From Bradyrhizobium sp. ORS 285 (GTDB lineage: Bacteria > Pseudomonadota > Alphaproteobacteria > Rhizobiales > Xanthobacteraceae): a stretch of DNA of 64,000 nt. Shown piece after piece: positions 36,259 to 44,764 of the stretch. Every line of letters begins with the position of its first letter. The stretch's first letter is position 1. The notes below the pieces were generated by a model, which worked only from the letters and a program-made list of their open reading frames with translations, was not told where the DNA came from and did not search any database. The stretch lies in assembly GCF_900176205.1 (NCBI RefSeq), contig NZ_LT859959.1:4671001-4735000 (forward strand). Direction: 5' to 3'. Both the position numbers and the translations under genes were made by a program.

Positions 36259-37134
36259 ATGTTCAAGGACAATCTCCTCGAGGGTCGACGCATTCTGGTG
36301 ACCGGCGGCGGCACCGGCCTCGGCAAGGCGATGGCCGCCCGCTTCCTCCAGCTCGGCGCGGAAGTGCATATTTGCGGACGGCGGAAAATCGTCTGCGACG
36401 AGACCGCGACCGAGCTGATGGATCTCTATGGCGGCCGCGTCACCAGCCACGGCGTCGACATCCGCAACGCAATGGCGGTCGAGGAGATGATCGAGGCGAT
36501 CTTCCAGGAAGGCGGACTGACCGATCTCATCAACAACGCCGCCGGCAATTTCATTTCCCGCACCGAGGAATTGAGCCCGCGCGGATTCGACGCAGTCGCG
36601 AACATCGTCATGCACGGCACGTTCTACGTGACGCATGCGGTCGGCAAGCGCTGGATCGCGGCGAAGCAGCCGGGCAATGTGGTGTCGATCACGGTGACCT
36701 GGGTGCGCAACGGCTCGCCTTACGTAGTGCCGTCGGCGATGAGCAAGTCGGCGATCCACGCGATGACTATGTCGCTCGCGACCGAATGGGGCCGCTACGG
36801 CATCCGCCTCAACACCATCGCGCCCGGCGAGATCCCCACTGAGGGCATGAGCAAGCGCATCAAGCCGGGCGACGAGGCCGGCGCGCGCACCAAGGCGATG
36901 AACCCGATGGGCCGCGTCGGCACCATGGAGGAGTTGCAGAACCTCGCGGTGTTCCTGATCTCCGGCGGCTGCAACTGGATCAACGGCGAGACCATCGCGA
37001 TGGACGGCGCCCAGGCGCTGGCGATGGGCGGCAATTTCTATCAGCTGCGCGACTGGAGCGACGACGACTGGACCAAGGCCAAGGAGTCGATCAAGGCGCA
37101 GAACGAGAAGGACCGGGCGACGCGGACCAGCTGA
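36259..37134 (+). CDS. DECR1-type 2,4-dienoyl-CoA reductase-like SDR
   Basis: 291 residues. Cofactor loop TGGGTGLGKAMA; NNAAGNFISRTEELSP, nearly the same as mitochondrial 2,4-dienoyl-CoA reductase; and SAMSKSAIHAM, where the usual SDR catalytic Tyr of YxxxK is replaced by Ser, as in DECR1 (Ser-x-x-x-Lys). PGEIPTEGM follows. The expected reaction is NADPH-dependent reduction of 2,4-dienoyl-CoA to 3-enoyl-CoA, needed for polyunsaturated fatty acids. Bacteria such as E. coli use an unrelated flavoprotein for this. The downstream acyl-CoA ligase is probably in the same operon (122 bp). Confidence 0.85.
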   Translation: MFKDNLLEGRRILVTGGGTGLGKAMAARFLQLGAEVHICGRRKIVCDETATELMDLYGGRVTSHGVDIRNAMAVEEMIEAIFQEGGLTDLINNAAGNFISRTEELSPRGFDAVANIVMHGTFYVTHAVGKRWIAAKQPGNVVSITVTWVRNGSPYVVPSAMSKSAIHAMTMSLATEWGRYGIRLNTIAPGEIPTEGMSKRIKPGDEAGARTKAMNPMGRVGTMEELQNLAVFLISGGCNWINGETIAMDGAQALAMGGNFYQLRDWSDDDWTKAKESIKAQNEKDRATRTS

Positions 37135-37256
37135 CGACGCTGTTGATCGGCGGCGTGCGGTCGGTAGACTGATTGCAAGATGCTCGCTCCGGGGCAATCC
37201 GGGGCGAGAACGACAAGAATATAAAACGAAGAACACGGCACAATCGGAGGGGAAAC

Positions 37257-38837
37257 ATGTCCGTAACGACGGCAGCGTCGACGCTCGTCGATGTCGTGCG
37301 GAAGCAGGCGCAGGCACTCGGCTCCGCGACCGCCTATGAGTTCGAGGGCCGCAGCACCAGCTTCGCCGAATTCGACCGCAAGACCAATCAGGTCGCCAAC
37401 GCGCTGAAGGCGCTCGGCCTGAAGCCGCATGAACGGATCGCCTATTTCGGCAAGAACAGCGACGTCTATTTCGAGCTCCTGGTCGGCGCCATGAAGGCCA
37501 ACGTCGTGATGGCGCCGGTGAACTGGCGGCTCGCTGGCCCAGAAGTCGCCTTCATCGTCGAGGACTGCAAGGCCCCTGCCCTGTTCGTCGGACCCGAGTT
37601 CATCACCATGATCCGGCAGATCCGCGATCAGATCCCGAGCGTGCGGCACATCATCACCACCGAAGGCGGCGCGCCGGAGTGGCAAGACTATCCGGCGTGG
37701 CGCGACGCGCAAAATGCCGATGATCCGGGCGTTGATATCACGCCGAAGGACATCGCGCTGCAGCTCTACACGTCAGGCACGACGGGCAAGCCGAAGGGCG
37801 CGATGCTGTCGCACGCGAACTTCCTCAACCTCGTCAACACCGGCAATCCGGAGGAGAAGCCGGACTGGAACAAATGGTCGACCGACGACGTGTCGCTGAT
37901 CGCGATGCCGATCTTCCATATCGGCGGCTCCGGCTGGGGTCTGATGAGCCTCTACCACGGCGCCCGCGGCGTCATCGCGCGCGAGTTCGATCCGACCAGG
38001 ATCCTCGACTTCTTCGAGCAGTCCGGCATCACCAAACTGTTCATGGTGCCCGCCGCGATGCAGTTCGTGGTGCGGCAGCCGCGCGCGAGGCAGGTCGATT
38101 TCTCGCGGCTGAAATACATGCTGTACGGCGCCTCGCCGATCCCGGCCGCGCTGCTGAAGGAATGCATCGACGTCTTCAAATGCGGCTTCGTGCAGATGTA
38201 CGGGATGACCGAGACCACCGGCACCATCATCGCGCTGCCGCCGGAGGACCATGTCGAGGGGCTGGAGCGGATGCGCTCGGCCGGCAAGCCGCTGCCCGGC
38301 GTCGAGGTCGCGATCATCGACCCGCTTGGCAATCCGCTGCCGCCGCGCGAGGTCGGCGAAATCGCGACCCGCTCCGGCTCCAACATGGCAGGCTACTGGA
38401 ATCTGCCGGAGGCAACGGCGCGCACGCTCGGCAAGAACGGCTGGCTGCGCACCGGTGACGCCGGCTACATGGATGAGGACGGCTACGTCTACATCCACGA
38501 CCGCATCAAGGACATGATCATCTCCGGCGGCGAGAACATCTATCCCGCCGAGGTCGAAAGCGCGATCTGCGATCATCCTGACGTCGCCGAGGCTGCCGTG
38601 ATCGGCATCCCCGACGACAAGTGGGGCGAGGCGGTGAAGGCGATCGTCGTGATGAAGCCGGGAAAGCAGGTAACCGCGACCGACATCATCAACTTCACCC
38701 GCACCCGCATCGCCGGCTTCAAGACGCCCAAGACCGTGGATTTCCTCGATGCGCTGCCGCGAAATCCCTCGGGCAAGATCTTACGGCGAAATTTGCGCGA
38801 CCCGTATTGGGCTGGAAAGGACAGACAAGTGAATTGA
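37257..38837 (+). CDS. Long-chain-type acyl-CoA synthetase
   Basis: 526 residues from ATG 37257, with CGGAGGGGAAAC upstream. Adenylate-forming motifs are YTSGTTGKPKGAMLSH, MYGMTETTGT, RTGDAGYMDEDGYVYIHDR, DMIISGGENIYPAEVE and the catalytic Lys region RNPSGKILRRNLRDPYW. Fatty-acid-CoA ligase activity is the default inference; neighbouring DECR-like and acyl-CoA dehydrogenase genes agree. The short in-frame extension upstream to 37173 has no support. Confidence 0.88.
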   Translation: MSVTTAASTLVDVVRKQAQALGSATAYEFEGRSTSFAEFDRKTNQVANALKALGLKPHERIAYFGKNSDVYFELLVGAMKANVVMAPVNWRLAGPEVAFIVEDCKAPALFVGPEFITMIRQIRDQIPSVRHIITTEGGAPEWQDYPAWRDAQNADDPGVDITPKDIALQLYTSGTTGKPKGAMLSHANFLNLVNTGNPEEKPDWNKWSTDDVSLIAMPIFHIGGSGWGLMSLYHGARGVIAREFDPTRILDFFEQSGITKLFMVPAAMQFVVRQPRARQVDFSRLKYMLYGASPIPAALLKECIDVFKCGFVQMYGMTETTGTIIALPPEDHVEGLERMRSAGKPLPGVEVAIIDPLGNPLPPREVGEIATRSGSNMAGYWNLPEATARTLGKNGWLRTGDAGYMDEDGYVYIHDRIKDMIISGGENIYPAEVESAICDHPDVAEAAVIGIPDDKWGEAVKAIVVMKPGKQVTATDIINFTRTRIAGFKTPKTVDFLDALPRNPSGKILRRNLRDPYWAGKDRQVN

Positions 38838-38856
38838 CCAAGGGCTTGCCCGACGA

Positions 38857-38956
38857 CTCCTGGATCGCTTCGCTTGCGCTCGCGATGACGTGGAGAGAGT
38901 GTGCGCTCTCTCAACACCGTCATTGCGAGGCGCCCTTGCGCCGAAGCAATCCAGGG
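38857..38956. repeat. Intergenic palindromic repeat, family D copy 2
   Basis: CTGGATCGCTTCGCTTGCGC and the right arm CCGTCATTGCGAGGCGCC...CGAAGCAATCCAGG are diverged inverted arms, with a nested GAGAGAGTGTGCGCTCTCTC hairpin. It lies between the convergent ligase and acyl-CoA dehydrogenase genes. Confidence 0.8.
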
Positions 38957-39021
38957 GCCAAGTGACAGGTCTGAATCGCCGCCCTGACGCTTACGATGAC
39001 CATACTCAAACGACGACCACC

Positions 39022-40296
39022 TTACCTCTTGTTCGCCCCCATATACCCGAACAGGAAGCCCGCGACTTTCCGCATCTGGATCTCCTCACTGCCCTCCGTG
39101 ATGCGGTAGCGGCGGTGGTGGCGGTAGATGTGCTCGAACGGCTTATGGCGCGAATAGCCCATGCCGCCGTGGACCTGGATGGCGCGGTCGGCCGCCTCGC
39201 AGCACAGGCGGTTAGCCCAGTAGTTGCACATCGAGACCTTGTCGGACAGCGTGTGCTCCACCTGCGCCTGGGTCAGTTGGTCCATCTCCCAGGCGGTCTT
39301 GCGGATCAGCAGCCGCAGCATCTCGGCCTGCGTCGCAAGCTCCACCAACGGCCACTGGATCGCCTGGTTCTCCGCCAGCGCCTTGCCGAACGGCTTCCGC
39401 TCCCGCGCGTAATTCACGCTCTCATTGATGCAGAACACCGCGGCGCCGAGCGAGCTCGCCGCCTGCCGGATGCGATTTTCGTGCACGAAGCATTGCGCCA
39501 GCGACAGCCCACGCCCGACCTCGCCGAAGACAGCATCCTCCGGCACGAACACATCGGTGAAGCTGACGCGAGGGTGATCGGTGGGCATGTTGAAGGTCCA
39601 GAGATACTCCTCGACCTTCACGCCCTCACTCTTCGCCGGCACCAGGAAGCAGGTGATGCCGCGCGCATCGCCGTCATTGCCCGAGGTGCGCGCGAACAGC
39701 GCGCAATGGGTGGCGACGTGCATGCCGGTCGTCCACATCTTCTCGCCGTTGATCAGCCAACCCTTGACGTTGTCGCGCGTGGCCGGAACAGCCTTGGTCT
39801 CCATATGGGTCGCGTCCGAGCCGTGATGCGGCTCGGTGAGGCCGAAGGTGATGCGGTACTTGCCGGTGATCGAGCCGTCGATCATGGCCTTCTGGTCGTC
39901 GCGGCCATAGCGGTCGAGCATGGTGACGATCGGCAGGTTGCCGACGATCGAGTGCTCGTTCTGCAGATCGTTGTGCAGCCCGAGGCCCTTCGAGGCAAAA
40001 TGTTCGCGGATGACGGCCATCCAGAGATTGGAGCCGTCCTTGCCGCCGTAGCGCTTCGGGATCGCGAAGCGCAGATGCCCGGCCGCGTCGGCGCGGTCCT
40101 TGGCCTTGCGCAGCAGCTGCTCCCACTCATGCCGCGGCAGCCCGCCATTCTCGAAATCGGTCCGCGCCCATTCGCGGCGATGATCGAAGAAGCGGATGTT
40201 GTCGTCGGCCTCCTCCAGCGGCTTGATCTCGGCGGCGATGAAGCGGTCGAGCTCGTCGAGATAGGCGACCAATTCCTTCGGCAAGGAAAAATCCAT
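39022..40296 (-). CDS. Acyl-CoA dehydrogenase
   Basis: 424 residues, three-domain ACAD fold. Motifs: ITFGLTEPHHGSDATHMETKA (flavin/substrate loop), INGEKMWTTGMHVATHCALFART, the LAENQAIQWPLVELATQAEM helix, CEAADRAIQVHGGMGYSRHKP and the C-terminal RITEGSEEIQMRKVAGF. It is longer at the N-terminus than short-chain ACADs and resembles the ACAD10/11-like group. That would fit the nearby APH-like kinase gene, because those two activities cooperate on 4-hydroxyacyl-CoAs. The start ATG at 40296 has AGGGAGA upstream. Confidence 0.88.
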   Translation of the reverse strand: MDFSLPKELVAYLDELDRFIAAEIKPLEEADDNIRFFDHRREWARTDFENGGLPRHEWEQLLRKAKDRADAAGHLRFAIPKRYGGKDGSNLWMAVIREHFASKGLGLHNDLQNEHSIVGNLPIVTMLDRYGRDDQKAMIDGSITGKYRITFGLTEPHHGSDATHMETKAVPATRDNVKGWLINGEKMWTTGMHVATHCALFARTSGNDGDARGITCFLVPAKSEGVKVEEYLWTFNMPTDHPRVSFTDVFVPEDAVFGEVGRGLSLAQCFVHENRIRQAASSLGAAVFCINESVNYARERKPFGKALAENQAIQWPLVELATQAEMLRLLIRKTAWEMDQLTQAQVEHTLSDKVSMCNYWANRLCCEAADRAIQVHGGMGYSRHKPFEHIYRHHRRYRITEGSEEIQMRKVAGFLFGYMGANKR

Positions 40297-40457
40297 GGCG
40301 TGTCTCCCTGTGTGTTGTTGTTCTTAATCTTGGTCGTGCCGGCTCTCCGCCGCGTGCTTGTGGCGCGCAGCGCGGTTGCGTATTTGGATGACCGCAGATG
40401 CAGCGCAGGCGCTAAGCTCGCGCAACGTTGCCAATCACCAACCAGGAGGAGCGGCCG

Positions 40458-41237
40458 ATGGAGCTGAAGTTTTCGAAGGTCACGCGCAAGGGACCGGTCA
40501 CGATCGTCACCCTTGCCCGTCCCGAGGTCTACAACGCGCTGCATACCGACGCGCATTACGAGCTCGAGGCGGTGTTCGACGGCTTCGCGGCCGATCCCGA
40601 GCAATGGGTTGCGATCATCACAGGTGAAGGCGACAAGGCGTTCTGTGCCGGCAATGATCTGAAATGGCAGGCGGCCGGCGGCAAGCGCGGCTGGGGACGG
40701 AGCGGCTTCGGTGGCCTCACCTCGCGCTTCGACTGCGACAAGCCGCTGATCGCCGCCGTCAACGGCGTCGCGATGGGCGGCGGCTTCGAGATCGCATTGG
40801 CCTGCGACCTGATCATCGCGTCGGAGAATGCCACCTTTGCGCTGCCCGAGCCACGTGTCGGCCTCGCGGCATTGGCCGGCGGCCTGCAGCGGCTGCCGCG
40901 CCAGATCGGCATGAAGCGCGCGATGGGCATGATCCTCACGGGGCGCCATGTCGGCGCGCGCGAGGGCCACGAGCTCGGCTTCGTCAACGAGGTGGTGCCG
41001 CAGGGCGAAGCGCTGGCGGCCGCGGAGCGCTGGGCAGAGACGATCGCCAAGAACTCGCCGATGTCGATCCGCGCCTCCAAGCAGGCGATCGAGAAGGGTC
41101 TGGCAGTGTCGCTGGAGCAGGCCATCACCGAGCAGCGCGACTATCCAGCGGTGCAGGCGATGATCCATTCGCAGGACTACATCGAGGGACCGAAGGCGTT
41201 CTCGGAGAAGCGGCCGCCGAAGTGGCTGGGGCGATAA
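40458..41237 (+). CDS. Enoyl-CoA hydratase (crotonase family)
   Basis: 259 residues from ATG 40458, preceded by AGGAGGAG at 7 nt. Oxyanion-hole segments are DKAFCAGNDLKWQA and AVNGVAMGGGFEIALACDLI. ATFALPEPRVGLAALAGGLQRLP contains the Glu of the PEP region; the second catalytic position is Ala. The C-terminal YIEGPKAFSEKRPPKWLGR is the typical hydratase end (EGxxAFxEKRxPxW). It is transcribed opposite to the ACAD gene from a shared promoter region (40297-40457). Confidence 0.87.
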   Translation: MELKFSKVTRKGPVTIVTLARPEVYNALHTDAHYELEAVFDGFAADPEQWVAIITGEGDKAFCAGNDLKWQAAGGKRGWGRSGFGGLTSRFDCDKPLIAAVNGVAMGGGFEIALACDLIIASENATFALPEPRVGLAALAGGLQRLPRQIGMKRAMGMILTGRHVGAREGHELGFVNEVVPQGEALAAAERWAETIAKNSPMSIRASKQAIEKGLAVSLEQAITEQRDYPAVQAMIHSQDYIEGPKAFSEKRPPKWLGR

Positions 41238-41251
41238 CTCCTCGCTGAGCT

Positions 41252-41352
41252 CGTCATTCCCGGGCGCGACGCAGTCGCGAGCCTGGAATTTACATCCGCG
41301 ATCGGGAATATGGATTCCGGGCTTGCGCCTTACGGCGCATCCCGGAATGACG
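41252..41352. repeat. Intergenic palindromic repeat, family C copy 3
   Basis: CGTCATTCCCGGGCGCG and GGCGCATCCCGGAATGACGG outer arms with inner GGAATATGGATTCCGGGC. It is followed at once by a family D copy; the two fill the 247-bp convergent gap. Confidence 0.85.
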
Positions 41353-41390
41353 GTGGAGATGGTGGACGGACCTGCTCCGCTCTCACCCCC

Positions 41391-41475
41391 GTCATTGCGA
41401 ACGAAGCGAAGCAATCCAGACTGCATCTGCAGAAACAGTCTGGATTGCTTCGTCGCTGACGCTCCTCGCAATGAC
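41391..41475. repeat. Intergenic palindromic repeat, family D copy 3
   Basis: GTCATTGCGAACGAAGCGAA...GCAATCCAGACTG and CAGTCTGGATTGCTTCG...CTCGCAATGAC pair along most of their length, with an insertion (TCGCTGACGC) in the right arm. Confidence 0.85.
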
Positions 41476-41484
41476 AAGGGAGAG

Positions 41485-41871
41485 TTAGGCGCCATCGTGG
41501 CCCCTCCCCGCCTCGCGCTTGTAGGATGCGTAGTTGGGTTGGTCGACGGCGAGCTTATCGAGCGTGGTCTGCCAGAGGTGCTCCTTCAACCCTGGCGTCG
41601 CGACGTCGACGGCGCCGCTCGCGATCTGCTCCGCCAGAGCACGATTGAGGTCGGGCAGCGCGCCGTCTTGCCTCAGCAGCTGTTTCAGCCGCGCATGCTC
41701 CATCGCATCGGCTGCAGCCGCCTGCGTCAGCTGACGCACGACAAGATCGAGCGCATTGATGCCGACGCGCAGCTTGAAGGCTTGATGACCCGAGATCAGC
41801 GGGGCGATATCGTTGCGCAGGAAGTCGGCTACCGCTTGCACCAGTTCAGTCGGCGTCGGTTCGTCCTGCAT
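41485..41871 (-). CDS. DUF6285-like small protein, partner of the APH-like kinase
   Basis: 128 residues, mostly helical: TPTELVQAVADFLRNDIAPL, FKLRVGINALDLVVRQL, and a C-terminal HLWQTTLDKLAVDQPNYASY. It belongs to the family annotated as DUF6285, which commonly sits directly after an acyl-CoA-linked phosphotransferase gene. Its ATG overlaps the kinase stop (TGATG), so the two are coupled. By position and size it corresponds to LvaB of Pseudomonas putida, which is needed together with LvaA for phosphorylation of 4-hydroxyvaleryl-CoA. That match is an inference from context. Confidence 0.78.
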   Translation of the reverse strand: MQDEPTPTELVQAVADFLRNDIAPLISGHQAFKLRVGINALDLVVRQLTQAAAADAMEHARLKQLLRQDGALPDLNRALAEQIASGAVDVATPGLKEHLWQTTLDKLAVDQPNYASYKREAGRGHDGA

Positions 41872-42860
41872 CAGCCCTCTCCTCGCGGTGCCAAAAGCCG
41901 CAACAGATCGATCTCGGTCTCCGACGCCCGGCGTCCGATCATGGCGCGCTCCATCGAGTGGTCAGGACCTTCGCGAAACCGCTGCATCATGCCGCAACAC
42001 ATCACGCCCCAGCGCAACGTGCCCATGACCTCCCAGAATTTCACCCTGTCGGGATCGACCTTGCGCCCGGCGGCCTCGTAGCCGGCGAACAGATCCTCCC
42101 GTGCGCCGAAGCCGCCGACGGGCTTGTCGATTTCGCCGAAGCGCCAGGAGTTGACGCAGATCCAGCCGAGGTCCTCCATGGGATCGCCGAGATGGGCGAG
42201 CTCCCAGTCGAGCACGGCGCGCACGCCGTCGGGCCCGATGATCAGGTTGCCGTTGCGGAAATCGCCGTGCACCAACGTCACCTCGGCCGAGGGACCGGGA
42301 TCGTTCTGCGCCAGCCAGCGCAGCGCCAGCTCGAACACCGGGCGCGGCCACTCGAAGCTGTGATATTCGCGCGCGAGCTCCGCGATCTCCGTGGTCGCGT
42401 TCATCTCGCGCAACGATGGCAATGCCTCGCGCGCGATCCCGTGGATGCCGGCGGCGATGCCGCCGAGCTGGCACGCGAGACGCGGCCGCGCCTCGGCGAA
42501 TTCAGCATCGCGCAGAATCTTGCGTGCGATGGTCTCACCCTCGACCCGGCGCATGATGAAGCCGGTGCCGAGACCGTCCTCCGGCCGCAGCACGTGCAGC
42601 ACTTCCGGCGACGGCACGCCGGCAGCGTGCGCCAGCCGCATCAGCGCCGCTTCATTGTCGAGCCCAGCAGCGCGGCCGGGCGCGGCGCCGTAGCCCTTCG
42701 GCGAGCGGCGCAGGATGGCACCGATATCGCCGTCGGGATGGAGGATGTCGAAGCGCCACGTCTCCTGGCTGGCGCCGCCGGAGAGTTTTGCGGCGCCACG
42801 CACGCCGGTCGCTCCCGACATGAACGCGGCGACGCAGCGGGACAGCTCGGTCTCGATCAT
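41871..42860 (-). CDS. APH-like phosphotransferase (ACAD10/11 or LvaA-type acyl-CoA kinase)
   Basis: 329 residues from ATG 42860. Glycine-poor N-lobe with GGASQETWRFDI, Brenner-type motif LVHGDFRNGNLIIG (catalytic Asp and metal-binding Asn) and VLDWELAHLGDPMEDLGW (metal-binding Asp). Aminoglycoside resistance is unlikely. In CoA-catabolic clusters this family phosphorylates the 4-hydroxyl of hydroxyacyl-CoAs (LvaA; ACAD10/11 kinase domains). Overlaps: 4 bp with the upstream crotonase (ATGA) and 1 bp with the DUF6285 gene. An in-frame extension upstream lies in the crotonase gene and is not real. Confidence 0.85.
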   Translation of the reverse strand: MIETELSRCVAAFMSGATGVRGAAKLSGGASQETWRFDILHPDGDIGAILRRSPKGYGAAPGRAAGLDNEAALMRLAHAAGVPSPEVLHVLRPEDGLGTGFIMRRVEGETIARKILRDAEFAEARPRLACQLGGIAAGIHGIAREALPSLREMNATTEIAELAREYHSFEWPRPVFELALRWLAQNDPGPSAEVTLVHGDFRNGNLIIGPDGVRAVLDWELAHLGDPMEDLGWICVNSWRFGEIDKPVGGFGAREDLFAGYEAAGRKVDPDRVKFWEVMGTLRWGVMCCGMMQRFREGPDHSMERAMIGRRASETEIDLLRLLAPRGEG

Positions 42861-43651
42861 TGGCCCTTGAACTTGGCCGGACGCTTCTCGAGGAACGCGG
42901 TGACGCCTTCCTTGAAGTCCGAGGTGCTGCCCGCGATGCGCTGCGACTGGAATTCCTCGTTGAGCTGCTCCTCGAACGAGTTCTCCGGGCTCTCCCAATA
43001 CAGCCGGCGGATCTGCGCCAGCGCCACCGTCGGCCCGTTGGCGAGTTCGTACGCGAGCTTCATCGTCTCCTCCTTCAGCGCCACGTCGTCGTAAACGCGG
43101 TTGACGAGGCCCCATTGCAGCGCCGTCTCGGCCGGTAGCTTCTCACCCAGCAGCGACAGCTCGATCGCGCGCGCCTTGCCGACCAGGCGCGGCAACAGCC
43201 AGGTCGAGCCGCAATCCGGCACGAGGCCAATGCGGCGGAAGGCCTGCAGGAAGTAGGCGGATTTGGCGCACAGGATCATGTCGCCCATCAGCGCGAAGCT
43301 CATGCCTGCGCCCGCGGCCGGGCCGTTGACCGAGGTCACGATCGGGCAATGCAAATTGCGCAGGCGGCGCAGGAACGGATGGAAGGCGGTCTCGAGCGCG
43401 GCGCCGGCATTGCTGCGGCCGGGCTTGGCCTGCGCGTTGCGCCCTTGCAGATTGGCGCCGGTGCAGAACGCGCGGCCCGCGCCGGTCACGACGAGGCAGC
43501 GCACATCCGCCTTCCTCTCCTCGATCTCGTCGAGCGCCTCGGCGAGACCGCCGAGCATGTCGATCGACACCGCATTCATCACCTCCTGATGATCGAGCGT
43601 GAGGATGGCGACGGGCTCGTCGAAATCGAGCGTGACGTGCTTGAACTGCAT
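42857..43651 (-). CDS. Enoyl-CoA hydratase/isomerase (crotonase family)
   Basis: 264 residues. GAGRAFCTGANLQGR and SVNGPAAGAGMSFALMGDMIL form the oxyanion hole. FLQAFRRIGLVPDCGSTWLLPRLVG matches the PaaG/2-(1,2-epoxy)-1,2-dihydrophenylacetyl-CoA isomerase-like branch, in which an Asp (LVPDCG) serves as catalytic acid/base. EGVTAFLEKRPAKFKGQ is the usual end. GAGGAAACA precedes the ATG. It is the first gene of a tight three-gene operon with the kinase and the DUF6285 gene. Confidence 0.87.
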   Translation of the reverse strand: MQFKHVTLDFDEPVAILTLDHQEVMNAVSIDMLGGLAEALDEIEERKADVRCLVVTGAGRAFCTGANLQGRNAQAKPGRSNAGAALETAFHPFLRRLRNLHCPIVTSVNGPAAGAGMSFALMGDMILCAKSAYFLQAFRRIGLVPDCGSTWLLPRLVGKARAIELSLLGEKLPAETALQWGLVNRVYDDVALKEETMKLAYELANGPTVALAQIRRLYWESPENSFEEQLNEEFQSQRIAGSTSDFKEGVTAFLEKRPAKFKGQ

Positions 43652-43816
43652 TGTTTCCTCTCAAGAGCTTGTCGAGCGCTGCATTCTTCGCGGCGGAAAT
43701 TCGCAGCACCGCTAGGTTCGTGCAGCATATTTGATTTTTGCGCTTCGCTTGTCCATGCTTGCGTCATCCAAATAACCGAAGCGCTGAGAGCGCGCTCGCA
43801 CCTCATGGAAACGCTC

Positions 43817-44596
43817 ATGACCATGTTCGATCTCACCGGCCGAGTGGCCGTCGTCACCGGCGGCAATGGAGGCATAGGCCTCGGCATCGCCCAGGCACTT
43901 GCGTCCAGTGGCTGCAACGTCTCGATCTGGGGGCGCAACGCCGAGAAGAACAAGGCGGCCGCGGCATCGATGGCCGCAGGCCCTGGCGAGGTCGATACGC
44001 GCATCTGCGACGTCACGAGCCCCGCCTCCGTCGCGGAGGCGATGAAGGCGACGCTCGACACGTTCGGCCGCGTCGACGGCTGCTTCGCCAATGCCGGCAT
44101 CGGCGGCGGCGGCCGCAAGCCCTTCATCGAGCGCAGCGAGGAGGAATGGCGCGCGATGTTCGCGACCAATCTCGACGGCGTCTTCCATGCCTTCCAGGCC
44201 GCAGCGAAGCACATGACCGCGCGCGCCGACGCCGGTGATCCGTTCGGCCGCCTGGTTGCGACATCGAGCCTCGCGTCGCTGTTCGGCACCGCGCGCAACG
44301 AGCACTATGCCGCGACGAAAGCCGCGCTCAACGCGCTGTGCCGGGCGCTGGCGGTCGAGCTCGCCCGCTACGGCGTCACGGCGAACGCGATCCTGCCGGG
44401 CTGGATCAAGAGCGACATGACGGCGGGCATCATGGGCAACGAGAAGTTCGTCGCTAATGTCATGCCACGCATCCCGGTGCGCCGCTTCGGCGAGCCGTCG
44501 GATTTCGGTGGTATCGCCGTCTACCTCATGAGCAAGGCGTCGTCCTATCACACTGCCGACTGCTTCGTGATCGACGGCGGCTATACGGCGTTCTGA
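43817..44596 (+). CDS. SDR-family oxidoreductase
   Basis: 259 residues. TGGNGGIGLGIA cofactor loop, the ANAG motif in CFANAGIGGGG, Ser in SSLASLFGTARN and catalytic YAATK. The Asn-Ala-Gly motif is preceded by Phe-Ala instead of Asn-Asn. The start is chosen at ATG 43817 (MTMFDLTGR), with GGAA 6 nt upstream; ATG 43805 and 43823 are alternatives. The substrate may be a 3-hydroxyacyl compound, in line with the neighbouring CoA genes and with LvaD in the levulinate pathway, but this is inference. Confidence 0.85.
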   Translation: MTMFDLTGRVAVVTGGNGGIGLGIAQALASSGCNVSIWGRNAEKNKAAAASMAAGPGEVDTRICDVTSPASVAEAMKATLDTFGRVDGCFANAGIGGGGRKPFIERSEEEWRAMFATNLDGVFHAFQAAAKHMTARADAGDPFGRLVATSSLASLFGTARNEHYAATKAALNALCRALAVELARYGVTANAILPGWIKSDMTAGIMGNEKFVANVMPRIPVRRFGEPSDFGGIAVYLMSKASSYHTADCFVIDGGYTAF

Positions 44597-44612
44597 GCCG
44601 CTCCGGCGCAAG

Positions 44613-44634
44613 GTGGACCGGTGCGCCGGTCCAC
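44613..44634 (+). terminator. Hairpin after the SDR gene
   Basis: GTGGACCGG (44613-44621) and CCGGTCCAC (44626-44634) pair perfectly around TGCG, 17 bp past the stop. No U-run follows, so it could be a weak or Rho-assisted terminator. Confidence 0.45.
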
Positions 44635-44764
44635 GAAACCGGGATTTGTTCCCGCCCCATATTCCAAGATTTCCGAAATTTAATCCGGGCTCGGGTGCCA
44701 CGCCCCCGTGACCTCGGCGTTGTCTCGCATCACATGACGGGGAGACATTCAGGGGAAGGATGCC

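Noticed and set aside
41871..42860. Aminoglycoside resistance from the APH-like fold
   Set aside because: The gene sits in a CoA-catabolic operon overlapping a crotonase and a DUF6285 partner, and resembles ACAD10/11 or LvaA kinases rather than resistance enzymes.
43349..43816. Upstream in-frame extension of the SDR gene at 43817
   Set aside because: It lies antisense to the divergent crotonase gene and has no start signal; the family N-terminus begins at MTMFDLTGR.
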